This document shows positions 55,713 through 63,681 of a stretch of DNA of 64,000 bases, one piece after another. The DNA is from an uncultured Bacteroidota bacterium (lineage in GTDB: Bacteria > Bacteroidota > Bacteroidia > Chitinophagales > Chitinophagaceae). The translations under genes and the position numbers were made by a program. The DNA lies in assembly GCA_903906365.1 (NCBI GenBank), contig CAIVKC010000038.1:1-64000 (forward strand), read 5' to 3'. The notes under the pieces are model-generated. The model saw nothing but the letters and a program-made list of their open reading frames with translations, was not told the origin of the DNA and ran no database searches. The stretch's first letter is position 1, and the number at the start of each line of letters is the position of its first letter.

Positions 55713-56870
55713 TTATTTTTTTTCGTTGTCCAGGTCAAATGACAGACCGAACCGGATGGTATTGGACAGGGGGTTGCGGGTTACGCCGTTTCCGGAAGGC
55801 ACCAGGTAAGAAAAATTGAGGCCCATAACCGAGTATTTCAGACCCACCCCAACGGTAAAATATTGGCGTCCTCCCTGGTTTTTGTCTTCATAATAATAGC
55901 CCACCCTGGCCATAAACTGGTCCTGGTAGGAATATTCAGCGCCCAGGGAAAAATTGAGCAGGCTGAGCTGGCTCGGTCCGCTGAAAGAAGAAAACCAGCT
56001 GCTGACCACACTTTTATTACGGTAGTCTACCAGGTTGGCCGAATCGACGGGGCCGCCGTTGTCCTGTGAAACAGGGGCTGCCGGAACCAACAGTTTGCGG
56101 ACATCCAGGCCAACGGAAATCTTGTTTTCCTCGTCGAACACCTTGGTATAGAAGGCACCCAGGCCCAGGTTGGCCGGTATATAGTCTTTTTGCGTCGCGT
56201 CATTGGTATAGCCGATCTTGGTACCCAGGTTGGTCAGGGTTGCACCAAAGCTCCAGCCCTCCCCGTTGTCTTTGGCCGTGGTATAATACATGGACAGGTC
56301 ACCGGCAACCGCACTGCCGGCCTTGTAGGTGGTTCCGGTGGTGGCATAACCGCCTGCGAGGTTGGAATTGATATAACGCAGGGCAAGACCCAGTGACAGT
56401 TTATCAGACAATTTGCGGGAATATCCAAAATCAGCGCCCAGTTCACGGGGCCTTCCCTCTCCCAGGGTGGTTCCGCTGTAATCGGTAAACTGGATATTAC
56501 CCAGGCTGAAATAGCGTACCGAGGCGGATATGGCTTCCTGACTGCTCATTTTATAGAATCCGGAAGCAGCCAGCAGGTATACGTCATTGAGTCCCAAATC
56601 CTTTAACCAGGGAGTATAGGTCAGTCCGACCCCTACATCGTGTTTGGCAAAGGGGGTCTTGGCCAGGTTATAAAAACCGGCATTGGCGTCCGGAGTAGTG
56701 GCCACACCCAGATCACCCATCCCGCCTGCCCTGGCGTCAGGGGAAATCCTCAGGAAGGGAACCGCGGTGGTTACCACATTAATCGGACTCGTGCTCGATT
56801 GGGCCTGTATGATTTGAAAACCAGCTAAAAGAAGAATCAGTGCAGTCAGTCTAGGGATCAATGGTTTCAT
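55713..56870 (-). CDS. porV: Type IX secretion outer-membrane protein PorV
   Basis: 385 residues: signal peptide MKPLIPRLTALILLLAGFQIIQA and a FadL-like beta-barrel. The segment AVPFLRISPDARAGGMGDLG is the PorV/PorQ mark, and the length and end fit PorV. PorV shuttles substrates from the SprA translocon to the PorU sortase. In Flavobacterium porU lies between porV and gldJ; here the two genes diverge across a 480-base gap with no porU. PorU, if present, must be encoded elsewhere. Confidence 0.92.
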   Translation of the reverse strand: MKPLIPRLTALILLLAGFQIIQAQSSTSPINVVTTAVPFLRISPDARAGGMGDLGVATTPDANAGFYNLAKTPFAKHDVGVGLTYTPWLKDLGLNDVYLLAASGFYKMSSQEAISASVRYFSLGNIQFTDYSGTTLGEGRPRELGADFGYSRKLSDKLSLGLALRYINSNLAGGYATTGTTYKAGSAVAGDLSMYYTTAKDNGEGWSFGATLTNLGTKIGYTNDATQKDYIPANLGLGAFYTKVFDEENKISVGLDVRKLLVPAAPVSQDNGGPVDSANLVDYRNKSVVSSWFSSFSGPSQLSLLNFSLGAEYSYQDQFMARVGYYYEDKNQGGRQYFTVGVGLKYSVMGLNFSYLVPSGNGVTRNPLSNTIRFGLSFDLDNEKK

Positions 56871-57168
56871 GAGTTTTTAATTTGTCTAATGGTTTTTTTA
56901 TGATTTTACAGCAGGCGGCAGGCAGTATATTTCGGATCAGCCAGGGTAAAACAGCCGGGGGGCCGGCTTGGACGGTTAATCATACAGCATGCGCTAACAG
57001 AAAATCATCTTAATTGAGTCACAATTAATTTTACTTCAACGGTTTCCGGTGCCATTTATTGCACGTCCCCCAGATTTTGCCGGTTTCAGCAGAAATCCCT
57101 GAATGACAGGCAGGAAGCACCCCCGATTAACCAAAAATGATACCAGTTCTCCTGTATAATAGAAAGGC

Positions 57169-57270
57169 ATGAAATTTGGCGTAAAAGTAGTTTTACGCTT
57201 CAAAAATGAGTGGTTCTACCTGTGGACGTACTATGATTTCGTCTATATTCGCAGTTCGGACCCTGTGTGA
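57169..57270 (+). CDS. Possible small ORF of 33 codons in the gldJ leader
   Basis: ATG at 57169 to TGA at 57270, giving an aromatic and basic peptide that begins MKFGVKVVLRFKNEWFYLWT. AGAAAGG just before the ATG could be a weak ribosome site, and TATAAT lies at 57154-57159. Its first codons contain the GCGTAAAA/TTTTACGC hairpin, and its stop lies in the loop of a second hairpin. There is no homology that I can name; it may be a chance ORF or a leader peptide. Confidence 0.2.
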   Translation: MKFGVKVVLRFKNEWFYLWTYYDFVYIRSSDPV

Positions 57271-57283
57271 ATAAACAGGGTCC
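57258..57283 (+). promoter_or_regulatory. Strong hairpin in the gldJ leader
   Basis: GGACCCTGT (57258-57266) pairs perfectly with ACAGGGTCC (57275-57283) around an 8-base loop, 67 bases before the gldJ ATG. There is no T tract, so it is not a classical terminator. It may stabilise the mRNA or control translation. Confidence 0.45.
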
Positions 57284-57350
57284 ATGTTATACAATAATTG
57301 GAATAAATCCACGTTTAATTAAGTTCAAATCACGGCTAAACGTCATAACA

Positions 57351-58916
57351 ATGAATCTGAAAAACCTGACATTCCTATCCTTTGCTGCTTTAGCGATCGT
57401 ATCCTGCAGCAAGAAACCGGAAAAATCCTCTGTCACCGGATGGAACTACAACGATAAGAATATGGGCGGCTACCAGGTAGCCCTTGAAAAAGAACAGCGC
57501 ACCGGTCCGGGTCTTGTCTTTGTTCAGGGGGGTACCTTTACCATGGGTGCCACCGAAGAGGATGTGATGAGTGACTGGAACAATGTGCCCAGGAGGGTGA
57601 CTGTCAACTCCTTTTATATTGACAAAACCGAAGTAGCCAATATACATTACAGGGAATACCTGTACTGGCTCAATAATGTGTTTGACGGTGATGAATATGC
57701 CGCGGTCCGCACGGCAGCCCTTCCCGATACCCTGGTTTGGAGAAGCGAACTGGCTTACAATGAACCTTTGGTGGAATATTATTTCCGTCATCCATCCTAT
57801 AATTACTATCCCGTAGTTGGCGTAACCTGGAAACAGGCCCATGATTTTTGCCTGTGGAGAAGCGACCGCGTAAATGAAAAAGCACTGGTGGACAAGGGAT
57901 TTATCAATAAAAATTCCCTGAAAAATATCCAGGGACTGGGCCAGGAAAATTTTGACACCAAGGCCTACCTGCTCGGCGAATACCAGGCAACCCCCGGAGC
58001 GGCCGCCAAATCAAAGAAAAATACACTGAAAAACCCCAACGGCACCCCCCGGACACAGGTAACCTTTGAAGACGGTATCCTGCTGCCCGACTACCGCCTG
58101 CCTACAGAAGCAGAATGGGAATATGCTGCCCTGGGATATATCAACCAGAATCCCCTGGCCAGTACCAAGGAAGGCAAAAGAGGGGAAGAACTGATCGTAA
58201 ACAAACAAGTATATTCCTGGTCTACCAATGTAAATGGCCTTCGTGATACCCGCCACGGAAGCTGGCAGGGAACCTTCCTGGCCAATTTCAAGCGTGGATC
58301 AGGGGATAATATGGGTGTGGCAGGCGGTCTCAATGACAATGCCGTTTACACCGCCCCGGTTACCTCCTTTTACCCCAACGGCTTCGGGCTTTACAATATG
58401 TCCGGCAACGTAAGTGAGTGGGTAGCAGACGTTTATCGCCCGCTTTCCACCATTGACAACGATGATGTGGCTCCTTTCCGCGGTAATAAATACCAGGCCG
58501 TTGAACTTGGCAAGGAAAACAAGGCTGAAAGAGACAGCCTCGGACGGATCAAATACCGCACCGTGACCGACGAAGAAAGCAAGGGTCGTCGCAATTACCA
58601 GAAAGGCAATGTAATCAACTACCTTGACGGAGATTCCCTGATTACCGGGGTTAAATACGACGCTGACACGGCCAATAAGCATGGGTACGGTTTTACCACC
58701 CTGATCAGCGATAAGTCCAGGGTCATCAAAGGCGGAAGCTGGAATGACCGTCCTTACTGGCTGAGCCCCGGCACCCGCCGCTTCCTGGAGGAAGACCAGG
58801 CCAGTTCCACCGTAGGATTCCGTTGTGCCATGGACCGGGTGGGCAGCCCTTCTGGCAATGGCAGGAAAACAGGGATCAATTACAAACAAAGGAGACAAAA
58901 TTCCAGAAAACAATAG
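57351..58916 (+). CDS. gldJ: Gliding/T9SS lipoprotein GldJ
   Basis: 521 residues from the ATG at 57351, which opens the lipoprotein signal ending in LAIVSC; the longer reading has no sense there. The body is a formylglycine-generating-enzyme (SUMF1-like) domain: LVFVQGGTFTMGATEEDV, YRLPTEAEWEYAALGYINQN and SRVIKGGSWNDRPYWLSPGTR. In GldJ the fold is structural. It is a rotary/track component required for gliding and needed for stable GldK and T9SS function. murF follows, as in other Bacteroidota. The C terminus ends in a basic KQRRQNSRKQ tail. Confidence 0.93.
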   Translation: MNLKNLTFLSFAALAIVSCSKKPEKSSVTGWNYNDKNMGGYQVALEKEQRTGPGLVFVQGGTFTMGATEEDVMSDWNNVPRRVTVNSFYIDKTEVANIHYREYLYWLNNVFDGDEYAAVRTAALPDTLVWRSELAYNEPLVEYYFRHPSYNYYPVVGVTWKQAHDFCLWRSDRVNEKALVDKGFINKNSLKNIQGLGQENFDTKAYLLGEYQATPGAAAKSKKNTLKNPNGTPRTQVTFEDGILLPDYRLPTEAEWEYAALGYINQNPLASTKEGKRGEELIVNKQVYSWSTNVNGLRDTRHGSWQGTFLANFKRGSGDNMGVAGGLNDNAVYTAPVTSFYPNGFGLYNMSGNVSEWVADVYRPLSTIDNDDVAPFRGNKYQAVELGKENKAERDSLGRIKYRTVTDEESKGRRNYQKGNVINYLDGDSLITGVKYDADTANKHGYGFTTLISDKSRVIKGGSWNDRPYWLSPGTRRFLEEDQASSTVGFRCAMDRVGSPSGNGRKTGINYKQRRQNSRKQ

Positions 58917-58940
58917 ACCGATAAAATGGTCAGCAGGAAA

Positions 58941-58969
58941 GCCATCCCCATTTTCGGGATGGCTTTTTT
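58941..58969 (+). terminator. gldJ terminator
   Basis: GCCATCCC (58941-58948), loop, GGGATGGC (58956-58963) and six T. Confidence 0.88.
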
Positions 58970-58971
58970 GT

Positions 58972-58979
58972 TAGTTTTG
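58972..58979 (+). promoter_or_regulatory. Predicted murF -7 box directly before the start codon
   Basis: TAGTTTTG matches TAnnTTTG exactly, three bases after the gldJ terminator and 6 bases before the ATG at 58986. The transcript would be leaderless. Confidence 0.5.
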
Positions 58980-58985
58980 CGCATT

Positions 58986-60266
58986 ATGCAAATGGACCTA
59001 CTTTACCCCGTTTATAAGGAAAACCCCTCCATCCAGACCGACACCCGAAAATTGCAACCGGGTGACCTGTACTTTGCCTTAAAAGGTCCCCGTTTCAATG
59101 GCAACCTTTTTGCGATGCAGGCCCTTGAAAAAGGGGCGGCCTATGTCGTTGTGGATGAATGGCAGCAGGGACTGCCACCTTCCAGGACCTTCCTGGTGGA
59201 GGATGTACTCGACACCCTGCAGCAGCTCGCCCTTTACCACCGGCAACAGCTGGGCATCCCTGTCCTGGCCATAACCGGAAGCAACGGCAAGACCACGACC
59301 AAGGAGCTGATCCATGCCGTGCTTTCGACGACCTACACCACCTACACTACGGTGGGCAATCTCAACAACCACATCGGGATACCCCTCACCCTGCTGTCCA
59401 TACGGGAAGATGCCCAGATCGCCGTCATTGAAATGGGGGCCAACCACCAAAAGGAAATCGAAGGCTATTGCCGTTATGCCCTGCCGACCCATGGCCTCAT
59501 CACCAATGTGGGCAAAGCGCATCTGGAAGGTTTTGGCGGCCCCGAAGGGGTTAGGAAGGGAAAAGGCGAACTCTATGACTTCCTGCGGGCCCATGAAGGG
59601 ACCGCTTTTGTCATGTGGGACTATGACTACCTGCGGGAAATGAGCCGCGGCATCCCCCACCTGGTCACCTATGGCAGCTCAGAGGCGGATATCCAGGGAA
59701 GGGTCCACCAGGGTGAGCCCTTTTTGGAAGTGGATATCCTTCAGGCAGCAGGGAAGAAGACCATTCATACCCAGCTGGTGGGCTCCTACAATCTGCCCAA
59801 TGTCCTGGCCGCTGTGGCCGTCGGGCGGTATTTCAAGATCCCGGATGATAAAATAGGACTGGCCATTGAATCCTATGTTCCTTCCAACAGCCGCTCGCAG
59901 CTGGTAGAAAAAAAATCCAACCACATCATACTGGACGCCTACAACGCCAATCCCAGCAGCATGAAGGCGGCCATAGAAAATTTTGCCGCCCTGCAGGCCG
60001 GCCAAAAGATCCTGCTGCTGGGGGCCATGGCCGAACTGGGTGAGGACAGTCTGGCTGAACACGAATCCATGGTCCGGCTCATCGCCCGCTATCCCTGGAC
60101 AGAAGTGGTGCTGGTGGGGGGAGATTTCATGCGCATCCCACACCCTTTCAAGCGATTTGCTACCGTCACCGAGGCAAAAGCCTGGCTGGATCAACAGGAC
60201 TTCCGCGGCAGTTACTGGCTCATCAAGGGCTCCAGGAGCATGCAGATGGAAAAGCTATTGGGCTAA
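58986..60266 (+). CDS. murF: UDP-MurNAc-tripeptide:D-Ala-D-Ala ligase
   Basis: Adds D-Ala-D-Ala to the UDP-muramoyl-tripeptide, the last cytoplasmic step of the peptidoglycan precursor. 426 residues. The N-terminal domain has IQTDTRKLQPGDLYFALKG; the ATP loop is AITGSNGKTTTKELI; then AVIEMGANHQKEIEGYC and the third-domain LDAYNANPSSMKAAIENF. The ATG at 58986 is used because upstream codons lie in the gldJ terminator and promoter box. An alternative is ATG 58992. Not in a dcw cluster. Confidence 0.95.
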   Translation: MQMDLLYPVYKENPSIQTDTRKLQPGDLYFALKGPRFNGNLFAMQALEKGAAYVVVDEWQQGLPPSRTFLVEDVLDTLQQLALYHRQQLGIPVLAITGSNGKTTTKELIHAVLSTTYTTYTTVGNLNNHIGIPLTLLSIREDAQIAVIEMGANHQKEIEGYCRYALPTHGLITNVGKAHLEGFGGPEGVRKGKGELYDFLRAHEGTAFVMWDYDYLREMSRGIPHLVTYGSSEADIQGRVHQGEPFLEVDILQAAGKKTIHTQLVGSYNLPNVLAAVAVGRYFKIPDDKIGLAIESYVPSNSRSQLVEKKSNHIILDAYNANPSSMKAAIENFAALQAGQKILLLGAMAELGEDSLAEHESMVRLIARYPWTEVVLVGGDFMRIPHPFKRFATVTEAKAWLDQQDFRGSYWLIKGSRSMQMEKLLG

Positions 60267-60441
60267 TCCATCCTGACCCAAGAGTACCTGGCTGGAGGAC
60301 TCAAAGGATATCATTGCTGCTTTCCCCTGCCCGCAGCAGCATAAAGGTTTCCATGGAAAAATGGCAGGGTGGCTGGGCGCTTGCTTGCCCCTCTCAGGGG
60401 AAAAATTCCCGCAGGCCGATCCGGCTCATTTTGGGGGTCAG

Positions 60442-62313
60442 TTACTGGCTGAATACCTGGTTATTATCTGTATTGAGCTGGACGATATCGGGCGCCTGCA
60501 CATAATTGTTGTTGTATTTGAACTGCAGGTCGATGTTGGTGGTTATTTTGAATGATTCATTCTGATTGGCCTTGCGTGGAAAATAAGCAATGCGCAGCTC
60601 GATGGTGCCAAATACAAAGTTTTCATTCCTGGTTCGCACTCCGCCGCCCAGGCTGTAAAAAAGGGCCGATTTGGAAAAGGGCTCCTGTTCGGGGGTGATG
60701 AGGGAAAAATCCGCAAAACTGAAAGGGGCAAATTTAAAACCCAGCAATTTGTACCTGGTAAAAAAGGAAGTCTCCGTATGGAGGCTGATCCGCTGGTTTC
60801 CAAGCACCGAGTCCGAACTAAAATATCGAATCCCGAATATATTATCGATGCGAAGCGGATCAATACCCACCCGGTTGAACTGTTTGGTATAACTCAGATT
60901 GAGAAACTGCCTGATTTTCAGTCCATCATAGATGAACAGCCTGCTGAACAAACTGGTACCCACCAGGACGGAGGCATCCTGGAGCGATCCATTTCCCAGA
61001 AACGCTCCGCTTCTGATAAAATACTGGATGAAATCCTGCTTCCCGGTGGCCACATACCAGTTGGCATTGACGCCGGCATAGGGCCTGCTGAGATGCAGTT
61101 GCCGGTACCATCCGCCGGTAATGGCGATATTGTACCCGTAGGGGACGTCCTCTGTGGTACCAAATCCGTAGATATAATTGGTTTTGTAAAAGTCCTGTTT
61201 AAAGAAGGTAAACTGACCCAGCAGGGCTTCCCGGTCATTGAATTTGAAAATATACTTGTTCCCCACCTGGTAAGGAGTTTGGATGAAATGATTTTTCAGG
61301 TACCGCATGCTGATGAACCGGCGGTCCCTGGCCGAGGTCAGACCGGTGTGTTGAATACCCAGGTTATAACCGATCCAGGCGTCATGGACCGAGTATTCGT
61401 ATTTGTAGAAGAGGGAATCCGGAATCCGGTAGGTATTGAAGGCTTCAAAATTCCCCAGGGTAACGGCGCCGGCCAGGTGGGAATACTGGGAATACAGGGG
61501 TCGCTGGAGGGTAATGTATTTGGCGTGCTCATCCTGGGCACCTGAATTGAGGTCGTTGTTGATATTGGTATAATAGAGGGTCAGGTTGATAAAACTATTG
61601 GCTATATTATTTTTGGTATAGAGTACCCCATAGCCGAAACCCGGCTTTCGGTTGGTTTCCAGAGAAGAGGTAAACTGTATTTTCTGACCCATGCCCAGCG
61701 CGTTGGCATCAGAGATGTTTCCTTTGTAATTGTGGGTCCCCACATCATTGAGTTCCCCGGAAATACTGAAAAGGTCCTTGGTAATGACAAAGAGATCGAC
61801 TGAATCAGGCGCCTCCTCTGCCTGGCTAACCAGGATACGGGCATCCTGTATAAATTCCAAGGAGCGGAGATAACGTTCGTTGTCGGCCAGTTTATAGGCA
61901 TTCAGGGGGGTGTTTTCGCCGATAAAGAGATTATTGCGAATCACCCAATCCCGGGTATTGTGATGCAGGCTGTTTAAGAGCCGGGCACCCTTGTTTCTGT
62001 CGAGGACCCGGGAGGTATCGGTGAAGGCCCGTTCGAAACCGTATTGCTTCACATAAATATGCCGGATCACTTTGCCCTGATAGGGAATGAAGGGCAGTTC
62101 ACTTTTGGTATTGAGTACCACGGCAATGCTCGCGGAATCAGCGTGACTCCTGGTAACGGCATTGATGGCAAACTGGAATATATTGTTGTTTTTGGGCCGG
62201 ACACCTTTTGCGGCCGTATCTGTTTTCTGGCCGAAGGTTACCCCGGCATACATACAGCTGCACAGCAGAACCATCGCCAGGGCAAGCACGTTTTGACATA
62301 ATTTCATCACCAA
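60442..62313 (-). CDS. BamA/TamA-like outer-membrane barrel protein of unknown role
   Basis: 623 residues. Signal peptide up to about residue 29 (ends ...AGVTFGQ). A possible POTRA-like module at about 75-170 (GKVIRHIYVKQYGFERAFTD, RSLEFIQDARILVSQ, VDLFVITKDLFSISG) is followed by a barrel rich in aromatic-alternating strands. The last strand ends NIDLQFKYNNNYVQAP, then a short tail. It looks like a shortened Omp85-type protein with one POTRA. Whether it inserts or secretes a client is unknown. Convergent with murF (175-base gap with a weak hairpin). Confidence 0.7.
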   Translation of the reverse strand: MVMKLCQNVLALAMVLLCSCMYAGVTFGQKTDTAAKGVRPKNNNIFQFAINAVTRSHADSASIAVVLNTKSELPFIPYQGKVIRHIYVKQYGFERAFTDTSRVLDRNKGARLLNSLHHNTRDWVIRNNLFIGENTPLNAYKLADNERYLRSLEFIQDARILVSQAEEAPDSVDLFVITKDLFSISGELNDVGTHNYKGNISDANALGMGQKIQFTSSLETNRKPGFGYGVLYTKNNIANSFINLTLYYTNINNDLNSGAQDEHAKYITLQRPLYSQYSHLAGAVTLGNFEAFNTYRIPDSLFYKYEYSVHDAWIGYNLGIQHTGLTSARDRRFISMRYLKNHFIQTPYQVGNKYIFKFNDREALLGQFTFFKQDFYKTNYIYGFGTTEDVPYGYNIAITGGWYRQLHLSRPYAGVNANWYVATGKQDFIQYFIRSGAFLGNGSLQDASVLVGTSLFSRLFIYDGLKIRQFLNLSYTKQFNRVGIDPLRIDNIFGIRYFSSDSVLGNQRISLHTETSFFTRYKLLGFKFAPFSFADFSLITPEQEPFSKSALFYSLGGGVRTRNENFVFGTIELRIAYFPRKANQNESFKITTNIDLQFKYNNNYVQAPDIVQLNTDNNQVFSQ

Positions 62314-62674
62314 ATCAAGGCCGTTTTAGACTATAAAGACTGTAAAACACTTGGTTCTCCAACGCTGAAATTATCTTTAAATTATGGAGCAATTCCGGGC
62401 TACAAATTAAGCCATCAGCGCCGGCTGGCCTGAAAAATTTTGTTAATCCCCCGACGCTGCAAACAGATCAGCCCGAATGAATAGGTGCCATTTCCGGCCT
62501 CCCGGGGTATATCCTTAAAAAAAAGCTGCCCGGTGGGGTCAGCCAGTTCCTGGACTGCCGGATCCAGCGGCCTGCACGGACTTGGGAGGGGAAAGCGGGC
62601 TCAATGGAACAGGGCAGCCTACCCTGCGCGGTACTGGTTGAGGGCCCCGGCAAGCAGCTTTCCCTGGCGCGCCG
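62314..62674. other. 361-base gap without a supported gene
   Basis: Open frames here are short and look like shadow translations with biased composition (Pro/Gly/Arg-rich), so I do not call a gene. The sequence is unusually G+C-rich between 62490 and 62674 compared with other gaps. No tRNA or recognised riboswitch is evident. Confidence 0.5.
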
Positions 62675-63016
62675 CTACCCACGGGATTCAAAGGATCCCC
62701 CCAGTTTGCCCAGCAGGCCGGTCACGCCCATTTCCAGGAGGGTTCCCAGCATTTTTTTAAACAGCCCGGGGGATTTGCCCAGCAATAGTTTGCGGGCAAG
62801 CCATCCGCCACCCGTGCAAAGGGTGGCATTCAGAACGCCGGATCCAATCCTCCCGGGGGTGGTCAGGCCCTCCAGGGTGGTTCGCAACATATGAAGCGGC
62901 CTGAGCCGGTCGTAGGTAAGTTTGTACTGATCCATGAGCGCTTTTTCCTGAAGCCTTCGGGTGATTTCCAGTTCGGCAATGACCGATTTCAGCACAGCTG
63001 CCTTGGATAGTTCCAT
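62675..63016 (-). CDS. Small protein of unknown function in the ytxH/holin-like operon
   Basis: 113 residues. An N-terminal helical part (ELSKAAVLKSVIAELEITRR) is followed by a Gly/Leu-rich C-terminal region (RIGSGVLNATLCTGGGWLAR, LLEMGVTGLLGKLGGS) that could touch a membrane but is not a clear helix. It starts 7 bases after the holin-like gene. This three-gene order (YtxH, holin-like, small protein) is common in Bacteroidota in my recollection; function unknown. Confidence 0.65.
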   Translation of the reverse strand: MELSKAAVLKSVIAELEITRRLQEKALMDQYKLTYDRLRPLHMLRTTLEGLTTPGRIGSGVLNATLCTGGGWLARKLLLGKSPGLFKKMLGTLLEMGVTGLLGKLGGSFESRG

Positions 63017-63023
63017 AGGGATA

Positions 63024-63371
63024 TTATTTTAAGAGTTTGGTGATCAGCCAATCGGAAAGCGGGACCTTGATCCACCGCCTGCGCCCAGCCAAAAGTATAA
63101 GGGAAGCCAGGGCATAAAAACCTGCCAGCACAAAAAACCCATAAAAATAATGCCCCAGCAATCCACCCAGCCAGAGGGCGGCACCTATGTTAAAGCATAA
63201 CAAAAAAAAGCAAGCCGGAAGCAGTATGGCAGCGTTTGCTGCCAAAGTGGAAACCATTTCGGCTGATATATCAATGGCTTTTAGCCTGATCAGTTCTGAC
63301 CGGGTTTCAAGATACGCGCCTGTCCGGTGAAACAATGTTTCCACAGAATCCTCCTGGTTGGGTAGGGTCAT
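63024..63371 (-). CDS. Holin-like (Phage_holin_3_6/YqjE-type) membrane protein
   Basis: 115 residues. A charged amphipathic N terminus with YLETRSELIRLKAIDISAEM is followed by two membrane helices (AAILLPACFFLLCFNIGAAL and YGFFVLAGFYALASLILLAG) and a short basic tail. This matches the YqjE/phage-holin-family-III-6 group. In spite of the name, chromosomal members near ytxH are stress-related membrane proteins rather than lysis factors; no phage genes are around. Confidence 0.78.
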   Translation of the reverse strand: MTLPNQEDSVETLFHRTGAYLETRSELIRLKAIDISAEMVSTLAANAAILLPACFFLLCFNIGAALWLGGLLGHYFYGFFVLAGFYALASLILLAGRRRWIKVPLSDWLITKLLK

Positions 63372-63417
63372 GATAGCTGTTTTGATGGTAATAAATACTG
63401 GATAGGCTAAGCGCCTG

Positions 63418-63681
63418 TCAGGACTCCTGTGTCAGGGCATGCAGGTTTTTACCGGCCGATGCGGCCAGTTCCCCTGCCTTTGCTTGCGCTTTGTCAAACT
63501 TATTGGTCAGGTTGTCAACTAGCTCGCTGAGCCGGTTTTTGAGTTCACTGGCAAAATCAGAGCCGCTCTCGGTTATCTTCTGACGGGTAACTGAACCTTT
63601 TTCAGGGGCAAAGAGAATACCTGCGACGGCACCGGCTGCCGCTCCTATCAATAATCCGGTGATGATCTTTGAGTTACTCAT
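63418..63681 (-). CDS. YtxH-domain stress protein
   Basis: 87 residues from the ATG at 63681. The glycine-zipper membrane segment IITGLLIGAAAGAVAGILFA ends in the typical APEKGSVTRQKI, followed by an amphipathic helical tail (NRLSELVDNLTNKFDKAQAK). YtxH proteins are small general-stress membrane proteins. First gene of a minus-strand operon with the holin-like and unknown genes. The longer reading to 63756 adds residues unlike the family. Confidence 0.85.
   Translation of the reverse strand: MSNSKIITGLLIGAAAGAVAGILFAPEKGSVTRQKITESGSDFASELKNRLSELVDNLTNKFDKAQAKAGELAASAGKNLHALTQES

Larger units (their letters stand above)
56871..57350. other. 480-base divergent gap between porV and gldJ
   Basis: No large gene and no remnant of porU is evident in any frame. 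It holds a possible 33-codon ORF (57169-57270) and two hairpins (57179-57198 and 57258-57283). 7/8 matches to TAnnTTTG on the plus strand are at 57027-57034 (TAATTTTA) and 57188-57195 (TAGTTTTA). I cannot choose the gldJ promoter with confidence. Confidence 0.5.

Noticed and set aside
62468-62760. Open frames on both strands in the G+C-rich gap before the small operon protein
   Set aside because: Pro/Arg/Ser-rich with no motif; open frames of this length are expected by chance in G+C-rich DNA.
63024-63371. Prophage remnant suggested by a holin-like gene
   Set aside because: No lysin, portal, integrase or other phage gene is near, and the ytxH neighbour points to a chromosomal stress operon.
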